Source: Sphingomonadales bacterium
Lineage (GTDB): Bacteria; Pseudomonadota; Alphaproteobacteria; Sphingomonadales; Sphingomonadaceae
Direction of reading: 5' to 3'
DNA length: 24,762 bases
NCBI GenBank assembly: GCA_025360285.1
Contig: JANYCM010000257.1
Location: forward strand, 1-24,762
Shown in pieces: positions 1 through 7,629 of this stretch. A program made the position numbers and the translations under genes. Below the pieces are notes generated by a model that did not search any database, was not told where the DNA came from, and was given only the letters and a program-made list of their open reading frames with translations. Each line of letters starts with the position of its first letter. The first letter of the stretch is position 1.

Positions 1-324
1 GGTCGCTTCGCCGTGGATGCTGCGCACCGGCGTGTCGCCGTCATGCATCGCCCTGGCGCGGCGGGCGAACTCATCGCCGACATAATCCGATTGGGCCTCC
101 ATCTGGCGCTGCAAGGCCAGCAGCGCGGCGCGGTCACCACCACCGCTGCGCTTGTTGCCCTTTGCCGCCACTGCCGGCGCCATCACCGCCTTGCCGATGC
201 CGGTGTCACCGCACAGCGGGCAGGCGACCAGCCGGCGCTGCACCTGGTCTTCATAAGCCGCCGACGACGCGAACCAGGCTTCAAAGACATGGGCGTTTGC
301 ACAGCCAAGATCAAAGACGATCAT
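1..324 (-). CDS. DUF1178 family zinc-ribbon-like protein (3' end beyond window)
   Basis: The visible 108 residues match the DUF1178 family: an N-terminal MIVFDLGCANAHVFEAW segment, a SSADY turn, a CPLCG knuckle near residue 36, the KAVMAPAV segment, and a GDTPVRSIHGEAT stretch that runs off the left edge. Family members are about 150 residues, so roughly the last quarter is missing. The family has no established function; the single CxxC suggests metal or redox chemistry, which is inference. The start ATG (322-324) overlaps the TGA of the upstream nitrilase gene in an ATGA junction, so translational coupling is likely. The same order (glutaredoxin, nitrilase, DUF1178) recurs in alphaproteobacteria from my knowledge of the group. 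Confidence 0.9.
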   Translation of the reverse strand, partial: MIVFDLGCANAHVFEAWFASSAAYEDQVQRRLVACPLCGDTGIGKAVMAPAVAAKGNKRSGGGDRAALLALQRQMEAQSDYVGDEFARRARAMHDGDTPVRSIHGEAT

Positions 325-1142
325 GCCATTGTAACGGCAAAGGGCCGGGCATGCTCAAGCGCCGGCACGCGACCGCGCGCCGTCGCCACCGCATCCAGAT
401 CGATATCGAGCAGCGCCGTCCCCGGTGCCTCCCCCATGTCGAGCAGCACCTCCCCCCAGGGGGCGATGACCAGCGAATGGCCAAAGGTGGCGCGGCCATC
501 GGCGTGGCTGCCGGTCTGCGCCGCCGCGATGACAAAGCTGCCGGTTTCGATGGCGCGGGCGCGCAGCAGGGCATGCCAATGCGCCTGGCCGGTAGGCACG
601 GTGAACGCCGCCGGCACCGCCAGCATGACGGCACCCGCCCGCGCCAGCGCCGCGTGCAGCGCCGGGAAGCGCACATCATAACAGATGGTCAGGCCCAGCC
701 CGCCCCAGGGTGTCGCCGCCATTACCGCGGTGTCGCCGGGGGCATAGGCCGCCGATTCGCGATAGGTTTCGCCGCCGGGCAGCGACACGTCGAACAGATG
801 GATCTTGTCGTACCTCGCCCTTATGTCGCCCTGATCATCGATCAGGAAACCGCGATTGGCGAAGCGCGCGTCGCCGGTGGCCAGCGCCAGGCTGCCCAGA
901 TGCACCCAGACGCGGTGCGTCCTAGCCGCCGCGCGCACCGCCGCCAGCACAATGTCATCGGCTTCGGCCACCACCGTGCCGGCGGCGCGCTTGCGGTCAC
1001 GATCGAGCACCCCGCTCATTTCGGGGGTGAAGATGATCTGCGCGCCGCCGACTGCCAGGCCGGCAATCGCCACCGGCAGCCCGGCCGCCGCCAGCGCCGG
1101 ATCGATGCCGGTATTGGCCTGCACCAGCCCGATGTGCAGCAT
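321..1142 (-). CDS. Carbon-nitrogen hydrolase, Nit (deaminated glutathione amidase-like)
   Basis: A 273-residue member of the nitrilase superfamily. The Glu-Lys-Cys triad is visible: Glu41 in FTPEMSG, Lys113 in RYDKIHLFDV and Cys154 in TICYDVRFP. The YDKIHLFDV and CYDVRFP signatures and the length fit the Nit1/NitFhit branch, whose characterised members hydrolyse deaminated glutathione; the neighbouring glutaredoxin agrees with a role in glutathione upkeep. The substrate here is inferred. The preferred ATG (1140-1142) shares one base with the grxC stop (TGATG), and a GTG one codon upstream is possible. The stop overlaps the DUF1178 start. Expected to be cytoplasmic, with no signal peptide. 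Confidence 0.93.
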   Translation of the reverse strand: MLHIGLVQANTGIDPALAAAGLPVAIAGLAVGGAQIIFTPEMSGVLDRDRKRAAGTVVAEADDIVLAAVRAAARTHRVWVHLGSLALATGDARFANRGFLIDDQGDIRARYDKIHLFDVSLPGGETYRESAAYAPGDTAVMAATPWGGLGLTICYDVRFPALHAALARAGAVMLAVPAAFTVPTGQAHWHALLRARAIETGSFVIAAAQTGSHADGRATFGHSLVIAPWGEVLLDMGEAPGTALLDIDLDAVATARGRVPALEHARPFAVTMA

Positions 1143-1399
1143 CACGCCGCCAGCATCGCATCAAGCTTGCCGGCGGCATCGAGCGCCGCCAGGTCATCGC
1201 TGCCGCCGATATGCTGGCCATCGATAAAGATCTGCGGCACCGTATTGCGCCCGCCCGACCGTTCCAGCATTTCGGCGCGCAGCGGGCCGCCCATGGTGAT
1301 GTCATGTTCCTCAAACGCCGCGCCCTTCTTGCCGAACAGCGTCTTGGCGCGGGTGCAGAAGGGGCAGAGCATCTTGGTATAGATTTCGATCTTGGCCAT
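1142..1399 (-). CDS. grxC: Glutaredoxin 3
   Basis: An 85-residue protein, the usual size for monothiol/dithiol class I glutaredoxins. The active site is CPFC (Cys12, Cys15), where Tyr is commoner in the third position. The glutathione-binding TVPQIF loop with its cis-proline follows, then the GGSDDL motif. It would reduce protein disulfides and glutathione mixed disulfides in the cytoplasm. A GGAG ribosome site lies 7 bases before the ATG. The stop overlaps the start of the nitrilase gene, so the two are very likely co-translated. The 76-base gap to comF upstream carries a weak promoter-like pair, so grxC may also be transcribed on its own. Confidence 0.95.
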   Translation of the reverse strand: MAKIEIYTKMLCPFCTRAKTLFGKKGAAFEEHDITMGGPLRAEMLERSGGRNTVPQIFIDGQHIGGSDDLAALDAAGKLDAMLAA

Positions 1400-1415
1400 A
1401 TCGGGTCTCCGTCAT

Positions 1416-1442
1416 GTCATAGTGGCGCGAACGCGGCGGCAA
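1416..1442 (-). promoter_or_regulatory. Possible grxC promoter
   Basis: Read on the minus strand, TTGCCG (1442-1437) and TATGAC (1421-1416) are 15 bases apart, with the grxC ATG 16 bases downstream of the second box and a GGAG ribosome site between. The spacing is short and both boxes are imperfect, so this is a weak call. Confidence 0.25.
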
Positions 1443-1475
1443 CGCCAGCCGGTGATTCGCCGCGGCAGTGCCGGC

Positions 1476-2177
1476 TTATATGGTGTCCCGCACCACGCGT
1501 GCAAAGGTCAGCACATGCACTTCGGCGGCGCCAGCACGGCGCAGCTGGCGGGCACAGGCTTCAGCGGTGGCGCCGGTGGTCAGCACATCGTCGATCAGCA
1601 GGATCCGGCGGCCGCGCACGATATTGTGATCCGGGACCTTGAACACCCCGCGCACATTGGCGGCGCGGGCGGCGCGGCCCATGCCGATGCTGGCGGGTGT
1701 CGGCTTGACCCGGCGCAGCGCATCGACGGCAACCGCAGCGCCGCTCAACCGGCCCAGCGCCTGGGCGAGCAAGGCCGCCTGGTTGAAGCCGCGCCGCCAC
1801 AGCCGCCGCCAGTGCAGGGGCACCGGCACCAGCAGCACCTGCGGATCGAGCATCCCGCCCGCGGCGCGCAGCATATGCGGCGCCATCACCCGCGCCAGAT
1901 GCTGGCGATCGCCATGTTTGAGCGCCAGCAGCACCCGCCGCGCCGGCCCGCCATAGACCAGCGCCGCGCGCGCCGAGGCAAAGCGCGGGGGTGCGGCAAG
2001 GCAGGCGCCGCACAGGGCATCAGCGCCGCGATCATGGGCGAAGGGCGTGCCGCAAATCGCGCACAGCGGTGCGGTGATGAAGGCCAGGTCCGGCCAGCAG
2101 GCGAGGCAGAAGCGCCCGTCGCCATCGACGATCACCCGGCACGCCGGACAGCGCGGCGGCAACACCAGATCCAGCAC
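1476..2177 (-). CDS. comF: ComF family protein (phosphoribosyltransferase fold)
   Basis: About 233 residues. The N terminus has a double zinc-ribbon pattern: Cys10/Cys13, Cys24/Cys27, Cys39/Cys42 and Cys56/Cys59. The C-terminal half is a type I phosphoribosyltransferase fold with the PRPP loop ILLIDDVLTTGAT at about 192-204 and the RRGFNQAALLA segment typical of ComF. ComF proteins support DNA uptake in competent bacteria, but are widespread in species not known to be competent and their reaction is undefined. No ATG suits the N terminus; the GTG at 2175-2177 is used here, and the homologous region may start slightly upstream because LVAGAARPLRI reads openly before it. It lies 47 bases after the dienelactone hydrolase gene. 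Confidence 0.9.
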   Translation of the reverse strand: MLDLVLPPRCPACRVIVDGDGRFCLACWPDLAFITAPLCAICGTPFAHDRGADALCGACLAAPPRFASARAALVYGGPARRVLLALKHGDRQHLARVMAPHMLRAAGGMLDPQVLLVPVPLHWRRLWRRGFNQAALLAQALGRLSGAAVAVDALRRVKPTPASIGMGRAARAANVRGVFKVPDHNIVRGRRILLIDDVLTTGATAEACARQLRRAGAAEVHVLTFARVVRDTI

Positions 2178-2224
2178 AATGCGCAGCGGACGCGCGGCGC
2201 CGGCGACAAGAGGCGCCGCAAATG

Positions 2225-2962
2225 TCAGCGCAGCGTCCTGCCGAACAACGCCAGCAGTGCCGCCCAGCCGCGCTCTGCCGCCGCTTCGTCATAAACCGGA
2301 AAATCCGGCATCATCCAGCCATGCAGCGCGCCCTCATACACCTCGGCGCGATACGCCACCCCGGCCTGCGTGAGCGCCGCTTCAAAGCGCTGCGCCATCG
2401 CCGGGGGATAGCTGTTGTCCCGGTCGGCGGCGGCGATGTAGATTTCCGCTGCCAGTCGCGACGCATGGCCATGCGGGCTGTCGGCCGCATCGGTCGCCAG
2501 ATTGCCGCCATGAAAGCTGGCGACGGCGGCGAACCGGTCCGGCCAGGTGCCGGCCGCCGCAATCGCCATGCCGCCGCCCATGCAGAAACCGACAGCGCCA
2601 ATTTTGCTGCAGGTGACATCGGGTCCCGACTCGAGATAGCCGAGGAACGCCTGCGTGTCGGCAGCCGCCCTGGCATTGCCCGTCGTCGCCATGAGCGGCC
2701 CGAGAATGGCGCGAAAATCGCCCTTGAACACCTCCCTGGGCACGAACGGACCATAGGGGCCATAGCGATAAAACAGATCGGGCAGCAGCACGACATAGCC
2801 GGCGCTGGCCAGGCGGGCTGCCATGTCGGTCATCGCCGGCCTGATGCCGCCCGCGTCCATATAGAGGATGACGGCGGGGCCGCCGGCACCGCCCGGCGGG
2901 GTGAAGAGCTGCGCGGGACAATCGCCGTCGGCGGTGGTGATGGTCACCTGAGTATGGGGCAT
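2225..2962 (-). CDS. Dienelactone hydrolase family protein
   Basis: 245 residues, the usual DLH size, alpha/beta-hydrolase fold. The nucleophile is Cys127 in the elbow GFCMGGG, a cysteine as in true dienelactone hydrolases. The acid is Asp180 or Asp182 in AAADRDNSYPP and the histidine is His214 in GALHGWMMPD. The substrate is unknown: no chlorocatechol or other aromatic-ring genes are nearby, so assignment to that pathway would be unsupported. The chosen start MPHTQVTI fits family N termini; the open frame continues upstream with no family likeness. First gene of the minus-strand run and divergent from the methyltransferase-like gene. Confidence 0.9.
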   Translation of the reverse strand: MPHTQVTITTADGDCPAQLFTPPGGAGGPAVILYMDAGGIRPAMTDMAARLASAGYVVLLPDLFYRYGPYGPFVPREVFKGDFRAILGPLMATTGNARAAADTQAFLGYLESGPDVTCSKIGAVGFCMGGGMAIAAAGTWPDRFAAVASFHGGNLATDAADSPHGHASRLAAEIYIAAADRDNSYPPAMAQRFEAALTQAGVAYRAEVYEGALHGWMMPDFPVYDEAAAERGWAALLALFGRTLR

Positions 2963-3078
2963 GGTGGGTTCCGCAGCATGAAAGTCTGTGCAGGGCAGTT
3001 TTTGGGCAAAAGCGCGCTGCCGGCAAGAGGGCATGGCACCCGGCGTGCGATCCTTTCTGGCCGCATCGCGGCGCATCG

Positions 3079-3084
3079 GCTAAC
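3079..3084 (+). promoter_or_regulatory. -10-like box before the methyltransferase-like gene
   Basis: GCTAAC ends 7 bases before the ATG at 3092 and resembles the GCTAnA core of alphaproteobacterial housekeeping promoters. No convincing -35 or ribosome site is visible. It is listed because the same layout recurs at other genes here. Confidence 0.22.
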
Positions 3085-3091
3085 CAGCGCC

Positions 3092-3928
3092 ATGGCTGAT
3101 GCCCTGGAGATTTTTGCCCCGGAGATTTTTGACCGCGCCTTGCGCCGGCGCCGCCACGCCCGCGCCGCCGCCGGCTTTGGCGCCGCCGATTTCCTGCACG
3201 CGGCGATGGCCGAGGAACTGCACGCCCGCGCCGCCGGCGTGGCGCGGGATTTTGGCGATGTGCTCGATCTTGGCGGGCCGGCGGCCATCTGGCCCGGCGC
3301 GGTGCGGCTGGCATTGGCGGCGCCGGCTGGCGTTGTCGCCGATGAAGACCGGCTGCCCTTTGCCGATGCCAGTTTCGATCTGGTGGTGTCGGCCGGCGGC
3401 CTGGCCAGCGTCGGTGATCTGCCCGGCGCACTGGCGCAGGTCCGCCGGGTGCTGCGCCCCGATGGCCTGTTCCTCGCCAGTTTCGCCGGCGGCATGACGC
3501 TGGCTGATGTGCGCGCCGACCTGATCGCCGCCGAGGCCGGCCTGACCGGCGGTGCCGCCCCGCGCACCCTGCCGATGGTCGAAGCCAGCGCGGCGGCCGG
3601 CCTGTTGCAGCGCGTCGGCTTTGCCATGCCGGTCGCCGATGTCGAACGGCTGACGGTGCGCTACCCGTCGCTGTTCGCGCTATTCGACGATCTGACGGTG
3701 ATGGGGGCGCGATCGGTGCTGGCGTCACGCGCGCCGCTGCGCCGCGATGTGCTCGCCGCCGCCGCCGCCAATTTCGCCGCCCGCGCCGCGCCCGATGGCA
3801 AGACCGCCGTCACTGTGGAAATCATCCACCTCGCCGGCTGGGCGCCGGGTCCCGGCCAGCCGGTCCCGCTGACGCCGGGCAGCGCGACGACGAGCCTGGC
3901 GGCGGCGTTGGGGCGAGGGATCAAATAG
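3092..3928 (+). CDS. Methyltransferase-fold protein, BioC/NDUFAF5-like
   Basis: 278 residues with a class I methyltransferase layout: the acidic strand VLDLGG near 57-62, DRLPFADASFDLVVS at about 86-100, and the LRPDGLFLASFAGG segment near 121-134, a hallmark of the BioC/NDUFAF5 group. The glycine-rich SAM loop is degenerate, reading LDLGGPAAIWPG rather than a GxGxG form, so methyl transfer is uncertain. NDUFAF5 in mitochondria hydroxylates a complex I subunit; a similar role here is only inference. The ATG at 3092 begins MADALEIFAPEIFDR, which fits family N termini. It faces away from the comF block, as I recall is common in related genomes. Confidence 0.85.
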   Translation: MADALEIFAPEIFDRALRRRRHARAAAGFGAADFLHAAMAEELHARAAGVARDFGDVLDLGGPAAIWPGAVRLALAAPAGVVADEDRLPFADASFDLVVSAGGLASVGDLPGALAQVRRVLRPDGLFLASFAGGMTLADVRADLIAAEAGLTGGAAPRTLPMVEASAAAGLLQRVGFAMPVADVERLTVRYPSLFALFDDLTVMGARSVLASRAPLRRDVLAAAAANFAARAAPDGKTAVTVEIIHLAGWAPGPGQPVPLTPGSATTSLAAALGRGIK

Positions 3929-3935
3929 GATCGCG

Positions 3936-3981
3936 CTCCCCGCAGCCGTCAGGCGACGCCTGCGCGTCAACGGGGACGGAG
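3936..3981. repeat. Stem-loop repeat, copy 1 (convergent gap)
   Basis: A 46-base element fills most of the gap between two convergent genes. It begins CTCCCCGCAGCCGTCAG and has an inner GACGC/GCGTC stem with a CTGC loop, followed by AACGG. The first 17 bases and the GCGTCAACGG block are identical to the element at 17498-17542. It could act as a bidirectional terminator, although neither side has a T tract. Probably one member of a family dispersed through the genome. Confidence 0.75.
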
Positions 3982-3987
3982 TGAATG

Positions 3988-5838
3988 TTACCCCGCGTAC
4001 AGCTTGTCCAGCCGCGCCCCGTAAACTTGCTTCAACACATGCCGCCGGATCTTCAAACTCGGCGTCATCTGCTGATTGTCGGTCGTGAAGGCTTCGTCGG
4101 CGATGATCACCCGGCGGACCTTTTCGGTGACCGCCATGCGCGCGTTGACCCGGTCCACCGCCGCCATCACCGCCCGCTGGAATTCGGGTTCATGCGCCAG
4201 CTTGTGCAGGTCGGCAGGCATGCCCTTGTCGCGCGCCCAGCCCAGCGCCCATTCGGCTTCAGGCACCACGACGCCGACCAGATAGGGCCGCTTGTCGCCA
4301 TAGACCATGGCCTGGGCAATCTCGTCCTGGAGGGTGAGCATCCCCTCCACCCGCTGCGGCGCGACATTGTCACCCTTGTCGTTGATGATGATGTCCTTCT
4401 TGCGATCGGTGATCACCAGATGGCCGTCACGATCGAGGTGCCCGATGTCGCCGGTCAACAGCCAGCCATCCTGCAACACCCGGTGGCTTTCGGCATCGTT
4501 CATCCAATAGCCGTCCATGACCAGTTCGCCGCGCACCAATATCTCGCCATCGCCGGCGATCTTCACTTCGACGCCGGGCAGCGGCGGCCCGACGGTGTGC
4601 ATCTTCAGGCGCGCGCGCGGGCGGTTGCAACTGATCACCGGCCCCGCTTCGGTCTGGCCATAGCCTTGCAGGATGGCGATGCCGATGGCGGCAAAGAAGA
4701 TGCCGACTTCGGGGTTGAGCGGCGCACCGCCGGCGACCATGCCCTTCAATCGCCCGCCGAATTTGGCGCGGATCGATTTTCGGATGGTGCGTTCCAGCGC
4801 CGTATCGAGCAGGCGATCGGCCATGTTCAGCGGCTGGTTGCGCGCCTGTTTGCGCGCCAGCCGCAGCGCCTGGTTGAGCAAAGTGACGGCGACGCCGCCC
4901 TGTTTTTCGATCTGCTTGGCGATGCGCATGCGCAGCACTTCGAACAGCCGCGGCACCACCACCATCAGGGTTGGCCGCGCCTCCTCGATATTGGCGGCGA
5001 GCTTTTCCAGCCCTTCCGCATACCAGATCTGGCCGCCCATCCCCATCGGCATGTACTGGCCGGCGGTATGTTCATAGGCGTGGCTGAGCGGCAGGAAGCT
5101 GAGAAACAATTCGCCCACCGGTTCACCGGGGACGAAATCCTGTTCGATGACGGTGATGGCGCCGGCGATGTTGCGCATGATGGCACCGTGATGCTGGCGC
5201 ACGCCGCGCGGCGCGCCGCCGGTGCCGCTGGTATAGATCAGGCAGGCGAGATCATGGCGCTGCATCGTCGCGCGGGCCCGCACGGCGGCACGGTCGGCGG
5301 CCGCATCGCGGCGCCCCGCCAGCAATGCCTGCCATTGATGGATGACAAGGTCACCGCGCTGGCCGTCCTTCAAGGGGTCGATGCCGATGACGATGCGGCA
5401 ATGGTCGCTCGCCGCCACCGCGGGCAGCAGCCCATTGGCGAGTTTCGGCCCGGAAACGATCACCGCCCGCGCCCCGGAATTGCTCAGGATATGGCTGTGG
5501 TCGGCCTCGGTATTGGTCGTATAGGCCGGCACGGAGATGGCGCCGGCGGCCATGATCGCCAGATCGGCCAGGCACCATTCGGGGCGGTTTTCGCTGACCA
5601 GCACCACCCGGTCGCCGCGCTTCACCCCCAGATCGAGCAGCGCTGCCGACAGTCCGGCCACCATGTCGCGGGCGTCTGCCCAGCTGATCGTCTGCCAATT
5701 GCCATCGACCTTGCGGCCCAGGAACGGCCGTTCGCCATGTTCTTCGGCGCGATCGAGGAACATGGTGACCAGATTGGGCCAGGCATCGACGCGGGCGGCC
5801 AGCAGCGCCGGCCGCAATGGTGGCAGTTTCCCCGTCAT
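3988..5838 (-). CDS. Long-chain acyl-CoA synthetase (AMP-forming)
   Basis: 616 residues, of the FAA1 type (COG1022) by length and motifs. The phosphate loop is YTSGTGGAPRGV at about 202-213. Further on come the GYGQTEAGP adenine motif, the GWLLTGDIGHLD ATP/hinge motif and the ITDRKKDIII linker that opens the mobile C-terminal domain. It would activate fatty acids to acyl-CoA for beta-oxidation or lipid synthesis; chain length cannot be read from the sequence. The ATG at 5838 has AGAGG 8 bases upstream, whereas a longer reading to 5946 would overlap the ggt gene and add a non-homologous segment. It follows ggt by 31 bases and is probably the last gene of the epmA-to-fadD run. Confidence 0.92.
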   Translation of the reverse strand: MTGKLPPLRPALLAARVDAWPNLVTMFLDRAEEHGERPFLGRKVDGNWQTISWADARDMVAGLSAALLDLGVKRGDRVVLVSENRPEWCLADLAIMAAGAISVPAYTTNTEADHSHILSNSGARAVIVSGPKLANGLLPAVAASDHCRIVIGIDPLKDGQRGDLVIHQWQALLAGRRDAAADRAAVRARATMQRHDLACLIYTSGTGGAPRGVRQHHGAIMRNIAGAITVIEQDFVPGEPVGELFLSFLPLSHAYEHTAGQYMPMGMGGQIWYAEGLEKLAANIEEARPTLMVVVPRLFEVLRMRIAKQIEKQGGVAVTLLNQALRLARKQARNQPLNMADRLLDTALERTIRKSIRAKFGGRLKGMVAGGAPLNPEVGIFFAAIGIAILQGYGQTEAGPVISCNRPRARLKMHTVGPPLPGVEVKIAGDGEILVRGELVMDGYWMNDAESHRVLQDGWLLTGDIGHLDRDGHLVITDRKKDIIINDKGDNVAPQRVEGMLTLQDEIAQAMVYGDKRPYLVGVVVPEAEWALGWARDKGMPADLHKLAHEPEFQRAVMAAVDRVNARMAVTEKVRRVIIADEAFTTDNQQMTPSLKIRRHVLKQVYGARLDKLYAG

Positions 5839-5869
5839 GGTCGGCCTCTGACGTGCCTGATTCCCAAGT

Positions 5870-7579
5870 TCAATACCCCAAAGCCACGCCTTCACTACGC
5901 GGATCGGCGCCGCCGCGCCAGCCAGTGCCGACGCGTTCAATGCCATTGGCCTTCAGCGGCAACGGGAAGCTGGCGGTGCGATGGCCCATTTTTTCCAGCG
6001 CCGGCAGCATGGCGAGCAGCGGTTCCCCCTGGGGACTTTTTTCAGCGACCAGCAGATCATCGGAGACATAAAGCAGCGGCAGCGCAATCGCCTCCTGCAC
6101 CGGCAGCTTCCAATCGAGCACGCCGATGATCGCCTTGGCGACCTGCGCCGGAATGGTCATGCCGCCGGCGGCGCCGACCGCCAGCACGACCCGGCCCCGG
6201 GCGTCGTAAACGATGCTGGGGGCCATGGATGACCGCGGCCGCTTGCCGCCCTCGACCCGGTTGGCGACGGGCGCACCGCCGAGGCTGGGCTCAAAGCTGA
6301 AATCGGTCAGTTCATTGTTGAGCACCATGCCGCCCGCCACCAGTGAACTGCCAAAGGCGCCTTCGACGGTGGAGGTGAGCGAGGCGACATTACCGGCGGC
6401 ATCGACGGCGGCGAAATGCGTGGTGGACGGGATTTCGCCGCCCTTGGCCGGGGTGCGCGGTTTCGCCCCGGCGGGCTGGCCGGGCAGCGCCGTCGCCATC
6501 ACCGAATCGGCATGGATGAGCGCCCCCCGGGCTTTCAGATAATCCCCGGCGATAAGGCCCTTGACCGGCACATCGACGAAATCACTGTCACCGCCAAAGG
6601 CCGCACGGTCGGCAAAGGCCAGCCGTTCGCTTTCGGCGAACAAATGCCAGGCCACCGGGTTGGTAGGGCCGAGCTTGCCGAGGTCAAAGCCTTCAAGCTG
6701 CTTCAGGATCGCAATGACCGCGATACCGCCGGCCGAGGGCGGCCCCATGCCGCACACCGTCCAGACGCGATAGGGCGCGCACACCGGCGGGCGCGCCTTG
6801 GCCTGATAGGCGGCCAGATCGGCGACGGTCATCACCGATGGGTTGGTCGGCGCGGTCTTGACGCGATCAACAATCGCCGCCGCAATCGCGCCCTTGTAAA
6901 AGGCATCGGGGCCATTTTTGGCGATGGCCTCGAGCGTCTGGGCCAGCGCTTCATTGACGATATGGGTGCCCGCCGGCTTGGCCGTTCCATCGGGGTTGAG
7001 GAACAGCGCGGCGGCTTCGGGGGTGCGCGCCAGGGTGGCGCGGCTGCCATCGATGGTGCGGGCGAGGCGCGGCGTCACGTCATAGCCACCGCGCGCCAGC
7101 GCGATCGCCGGCGCGAACAGGCTGGCCCAGGGCAGCTTGCCATATCTGGCATGGGCCAGCGCCAGCATGGCGACATTGCCCGGCACCCCGACGCTCTTGC
7201 CGCCCGGCACTGCCTCGCCGCGCTTTTGGGGCCTGTCGCCTTCCATGAAATAGGCGGGCGTCGCGGCGGCCGGGGCTTTCTCGCGGCCATCAAAGGTCAC
7301 CGGGGTGCGGCCCCCCTTGGGCTGATAGACCAGCAGGCCACCGCCGCCGATGCCCGATGATTGCGGTTCGACGACCGACAGCGCCAGCAGGGTGGCGGCG
7401 ATGGCATCCATGGCGTTGCCGCCCTGCTTCATCATGGCGATGCCGGCGGCGGCGGCGCGCGGATCGGCAGCGGAGACCATGGTGGTGGGGGCGGTGGGTG
7501 CCGCGCGAGCCGGTAGCGACGCCGGCAGGGTAACAGCAAGAACAGTGGCAAAGGCGGCGGCGGGCGAAAAAATCTTCAT
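5870..7579 (-). CDS. ggt: Gamma-glutamyltransferase (secreted, self-processing)
   Basis: 569 residues starting at MKIF, with a signal peptide ending near LPARA. The large subunit shows the DGREKAP motif, with the Arg that binds the gamma-glutamyl carboxylate, and SSGIGGGG. Self-cleavage is predicted before the nucleophile Thr386 in PSTTHFAAVD, and GGMTIPAQ lies in the small subunit. The enzyme cleaves or transfers the gamma-glutamyl group of glutathione and related peptides in the periplasm. An alternative ATG 12 bases upstream (7591) gives MLSAMK. MKIF is preferred because it opens a normal signal peptide and lies 7 bases after a good -10 box. It lies 38 to 50 bases from pyrD, depending on the start. 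Confidence 0.93.
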   Translation of the reverse strand: MKIFSPAAAFATVLAVTLPASLPARAAPTAPTTMVSAADPRAAAAGIAMMKQGGNAMDAIAATLLALSVVEPQSSGIGGGGLLVYQPKGGRTPVTFDGREKAPAAATPAYFMEGDRPQKRGEAVPGGKSVGVPGNVAMLALAHARYGKLPWASLFAPAIALARGGYDVTPRLARTIDGSRATLARTPEAAALFLNPDGTAKPAGTHIVNEALAQTLEAIAKNGPDAFYKGAIAAAIVDRVKTAPTNPSVMTVADLAAYQAKARPPVCAPYRVWTVCGMGPPSAGGIAVIAILKQLEGFDLGKLGPTNPVAWHLFAESERLAFADRAAFGGDSDFVDVPVKGLIAGDYLKARGALIHADSVMATALPGQPAGAKPRTPAKGGEIPSTTHFAAVDAAGNVASLTSTVEGAFGSSLVAGGMVLNNELTDFSFEPSLGGAPVANRVEGGKRPRSSMAPSIVYDARGRVVLAVGAAGGMTIPAQVAKAIIGVLDWKLPVQEAIALPLLYVSDDLLVAEKSPQGEPLLAMLPALEKMGHRTASFPLPLKANGIERVGTGWRGGADPRSEGVALGY

Positions 7580-7586
7580 GGCCGAA

Positions 7587-7616
7587 AGCATAGGCGAGCC
7601 GTCAAACGTCTGACAA
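7587..7616 (-). promoter_or_regulatory. Predicted ggt promoter with overlapping near-palindrome
   Basis: On the minus strand TTGTCA (7616-7611) and TATGCT (7592-7587) are separated by 18 bases, and the MKIF start codon begins 7 bases further on, so the mRNA could be leaderless. The 14-base sequence GTCAAACGTCTGAC (7601-7614) matches its own complement at 12 of 14 positions and overlaps the -35 box, a place where a repressor could act. Confidence 0.4.
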
Positions 7617-7629
7617 GCTTAACATCCCG

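Noticed and set aside
2225..2962. Aromatic-compound (chlorocatechol) degradation locus suggested by dienelactone hydrolase
   Set aside because: No catechol dioxygenase, muconate cycloisomerase or related regulator is nearby, so only the fold and triad are supported.
2222..3091. N-terminal extension of the methyltransferase-like gene
   Set aside because: The frame is open for 290 codons upstream but lies antisense to the dienelactone hydrolase gene and shows no family likeness. The ATG at 3092 gives a normal N terminus.
3985..6129. A 714-residue open reading frame on the plus strand
   Set aside because: It is antisense to the acyl-CoA synthetase, is very rich in His, Arg and Gln with no domain, and arises from the high-GC codon bias of the true gene.
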